Below, one piece after another: positions 5,841-7,779 of a DNA stretch of 7,779 bases. The stretch's first letter is position 1. The number at the start of each line of letters is the position of its first letter. Location of the stretch: contig CAYYXP010000158.1 of the NCBI GenBank assembly GCA_964475685.1, forward strand, positions 1 to 7,779, read 5' to 3'. The position numbers and the translations under genes are program-made. Source of the stretch: CAVVWJ01 sp964475685. GTDB lineage: Bacteria > Gemmatimonadota > Gemmatimonadetes > Gemmatimonadales > GWC2-71-9. The notes under the pieces were generated by a model that searched no databases, was not told the DNA's origin, and saw only the letters and a list, made by a program, of their open reading frames with translations.

Positions 5841-7779
5841 TCAATTTGTCGCGGCGCTCAACTCCTTCACCGCGTCCGCCAGCTTGCGCACCTTGGCCGG
5901 GTCGTCGGCGCCGACCGAGTAGGCCTCCACCTCCCCGGCAAGCCGGGTGAGTGCGCTCTTCCGCGCCGCGCCCGAGGCCTTCTCCGCGCTCGCCAGCTCT
6001 TTCCGCACCGAGGAGATCCGGCCCGCCTCGAGCCCCTTCGTCCGCTCCAGTTGGTCCACGTAGGCGCGGGCCAGCGAGAAGCTGGGCGGCCAGACGAACT
6101 TCTGCTGTCCCTGCACGTTCAGGTAGTCGAGGTGCACGGTCTTCGCCGCGTCGATCTCGTTCTGGGAGATGAAGCCGCTCGGCACCAGCTCGAAGATATC
6201 GAGGCCGCGGGCCATCTCGGAGCCGACGAGGACGCCGTTGTACCAGTAGACCGACCAGTATCCGCCGTTGCCGATCCGGGTCGAGTCCGACGGGCCGCGG
6301 TCGAAGAAGGCGATTTCTTTCGGGTGCGCGCCGTCAGTCCAGTCGAACACCGAGACGCCGCCCTGGTACCACGCCTGCGCCATCACGTCGCGCCCGGGGA
6401 TCGAGATGAGCGAGCCGTTGTGGGCGACGCAGTTCTCCTGGGGAGTCTGCGCCACCGGCAGCTTGTAGTAGCTCTGGAACTGCATCTTCCGGTCGGACAG
6501 CGAGAAGATCGCGTCCGCCCCCCACTCGCGCTTGTCGCTGGCGCGGCACTTGGCCTGACTTCCGCCGCCCCACTCGTCGGAAAAGAGAACCTTGGTACCG
6601 TCGTTGTTGAGCGTCGCCGAGTGCCAGTCGGAGAAGTTGGAGTCTGCCACGGCGTCAATGCGGACCGGGTGGACCGGATCACTGATGTCGATCAGGAGGC
6701 CGTAGCCCTCGCAGGCGCCGCCGGCCAGGCCGATCGCCGGATAGAGGGTGATGTCGTGGCACTGGGTGGGTCCCCGACGCTTGCCCGGGGTCTCCTCCGG
6801 CATGTTGGCCTCCACCATCGAGTCGACGATGCCGGGCAGGGCTTCGCGGAGCACGGCACTGTCCGCGGCGGTGGGGGCGCCGGTGCCCTTTCGGGCCGCG
6901 ACGATCTGGTCGAGCAACGGGTCGGTGAATTCTCGCGGTGGCACCTCCTCCTTGCCGTGGATGGTCACGATGAACGCGCCCGAAGCACGCGCCGCCTCGA
7001 TTTCCTTCGCATTGGCGAGGCTGTCCTCCAGGGCCTCCCCGTGCCTCGCCGGCGCCGCCAGGTCGTTGAAGATCCGGGGAGAGCTGACGATGGCCGCCTG
7101 CTCCGGATGGGCCAGCGGCACCTTGATGACCTCGATGCGGAACAGCGCCGAGTTGGGGTCGTCCTCCGGCATGGTGCTCGAGCAGCCGGCCAGCTCGCTG
7201 GAGGGCCGCACCATCGAGGAGCCGGAGATGTAGACGTACACATTCTCCGGGTCCCTGGGATCGGCCAGGACGGAGTGGGTGTGCGAGCCGCGGCAGGTCT
7301 GCACATTGCCGACGTTCTTCGGGTTGGCGATGTCGCTGATGTCGAAGATGCGGAGCCCGCGGAGCCGGTCCTTGCTGACCGGTTCCTGGACCCCCTGGGT
7401 TCCGCAGTCGAGCCGGGCGGAAAGATCCTCACCGGAGACGAAGAGGAGGTTCTTGTAGACCGATACGTCGCTCTGTGACGCCGGGCAGACGTACTCCGTT
7501 TTCAGGGTAGGGCGGCTCGGGTTGGTGATGTCCCACACCATGTACCCGTTGTAGTTGCCCTGGATGGCGTACTGTCCGGTGAAGGAGATGTCGGAGTTGG
7601 TCTGCCCCGCGAATTGCGCCGGCGGCGGCGTCTTCGAGAGCAGCTTGAGGTTCCAGATCGCTTCGCCCGCATCCATCACCCCGGGGCGGAGACCGATGCG
7701 CGGGTCGGGGCTCGGCGCCGTGGTGGACATGCTGGAGGTCGAAGGGGCGCACGCCGTCACGGCCAGCAGACCGGCGGCG
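5841..7779 (-). CDS. LVIVD-repeat beta-propeller lipoprotein (5' end outside window)
   Basis: Exported protein with about 645 visible residues; biochemical function unknown. The frame stays open to the right edge. The codons there read AAGLLAVTAC, a signal-peptide core ending in lipobox VTAC. The GTG at 7760 therefore lies inside the signal peptide, and the true start is beyond the window. Counting from that GTG, the lipidated Cys is residue 4. Seven LVIVD-type blades can be read, each ending in forms such as MVWDITNPSRP (74-84), LRIFDISDIANP (136-147), LLIDISDPVHP (355-365), VSVFDWTDGAHP (469-480) and GLDIFELVPSG (519-529). A helical insert of about 100 residues (225-330) separates blades 3 and 4. 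The C-terminus (about 560-639) is charged and helical, possibly coiled coil. Eight further cysteines are compatible with disulfides in an oxidising compartment. The multicopper oxidase starts 2 bases after its stop, so the two products may work together. Confidence 0.85.
   Translation of the reverse strand, partial: AAGLLAVTACAPSTSSMSTTAPSPDPRIGLRPGVMDAGEAIWNLKLLSKTPPPAQFAGQTNSDISFTGQYAIQGNYNGYMVWDITNPSRPTLKTEYVCPASQSDVSVYKNLLFVSGEDLSARLDCGTQGVQEPVSKDRLRGLRIFDISDIANPKNVGNVQTCRGSHTHSVLADPRDPENVYVYISGSSMVRPSSELAGCSSTMPEDDPNSALFRIEVIKVPLAHPEQAAIVSSPRIFNDLAAPARHGEALEDSLANAKEIEAARASGAFIVTIHGKEEVPPREFTDPLLDQIVAARKGTGAPTAADSAVLREALPGIVDSMVEANMPEETPGKRRGPTQCHDITLYPAIGLAGGACEGYGLLIDISDPVHPVRIDAVADSNFSDWHSATLNNDGTKVLFSDEWGGGSQAKCRASDKREWGADAIFSLSDRKMQFQSYYKLPVAQTPQENCVAHNGSLISIPGRDVMAQAWYQGGVSVFDWTDGAHPKEIAFFDRGPSDSTRIGNGGYWSVYWYNGVLVGSEMARGLDIFELVPSGFISQNEIDAAKTVHLDYLNVQGQQKFVWPPSFSLARAYVDQLERTKGLEAGRISSVRKELASAEKASGAARKSALTRLAGEVEAYSVGADDPAKVRKLADAVKELSAATN

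Noticed and set aside
4250..5950. A 566-codon plus-strand frame opposite the multicopper oxidase
   Set aside because: It has shadow composition (rich in Arg, Gly, Pro, His, Val) with no recognisable motif, while the opposite strand carries intact copper motifs and a signal peptide.
5505..7478. A 657-codon plus-strand frame opposite the LVIVD gene
   Set aside because: It is a typical GC-rich antisense open frame spanning two opposite-strand genes, without domain signal or ribosome site.
7761..7779. Taking the GTG at 7760 as the start of the LVIVD protein
   Set aside because: It would leave only three residues before the lipobox Cys. The in-frame upstream codons encode a hydrophobic signal core running off the edge, so the gene is 5'-truncated by the window.

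Overview
The window is about two-thirds G+C and fully packed with genes on the minus strand; no plus-strand gene is supported. The long plus-strand open frames are high-GC shadows of real genes. Codon use, the LVIVD-repeat lipoprotein, the unusual multicopper oxidase and the small DUF-type membrane proteins suggest an uncultured or environmental high-GC bacterium. Gemmatimonadota is my best guess, but it is an inference from family flavour, as there is no rRNA or marker gene to confirm it.

In transcription order (right to left) there are seven genes. (1) A 5'-truncated LVIVD-repeat lipoprotein, predicted to be a seven-bladed propeller (5841-7779). (2) A multicopper oxidase lipoprotein starting 2 bases after the previous stop codon, with its copper motifs in permuted order (3989-5839). 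(3) A four-helix membrane protein resembling DUF6632 (3544-3936). (4) A second small four-helix membrane protein of unknown family (3150-3518). (5) A PreA-type dihydropyrimidine dehydrogenase catalytic subunit lacking the usual C-terminal ferredoxin domain (2008-3123). (6) A dihydropyrimidinase/hydantoinase (614-1996). (7) An NCS1-family nucleobase/hydantoin/allantoin permease that runs off the left edge (1-638).

Genes 5-7 form a reductive pyrimidine catabolism cassette: a transporter for uptake, PreA for uracil/thymine to dihydropyrimidine, and dihydropyrimidinase for ring opening to N-carbamoyl-beta-amino acids. The third enzyme (beta-ureidopropionase) and the NAD(P)H-oxidising partner PreT are not in the window. 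Genes 1-2 form a tight exported pair, probably extracytoplasmic lipoproteins. Spacing throughout is short (a 25-base overlap up to a 52-base gap), so one long transcript is possible. However, a weak stem plus T6 tract before preA (3134-3167) may separate the membrane/oxidase half from the pyrimidine half.

No non-coding stretch exceeds 52 bases. I see no tRNA, rRNA, CRISPR array, insertion sequence or clear promoter. The most interesting items are the permuted multicopper oxidase, its operon partner with a predicted ring of Asp/His at the propeller centre, and the Fe-S-less PreA.
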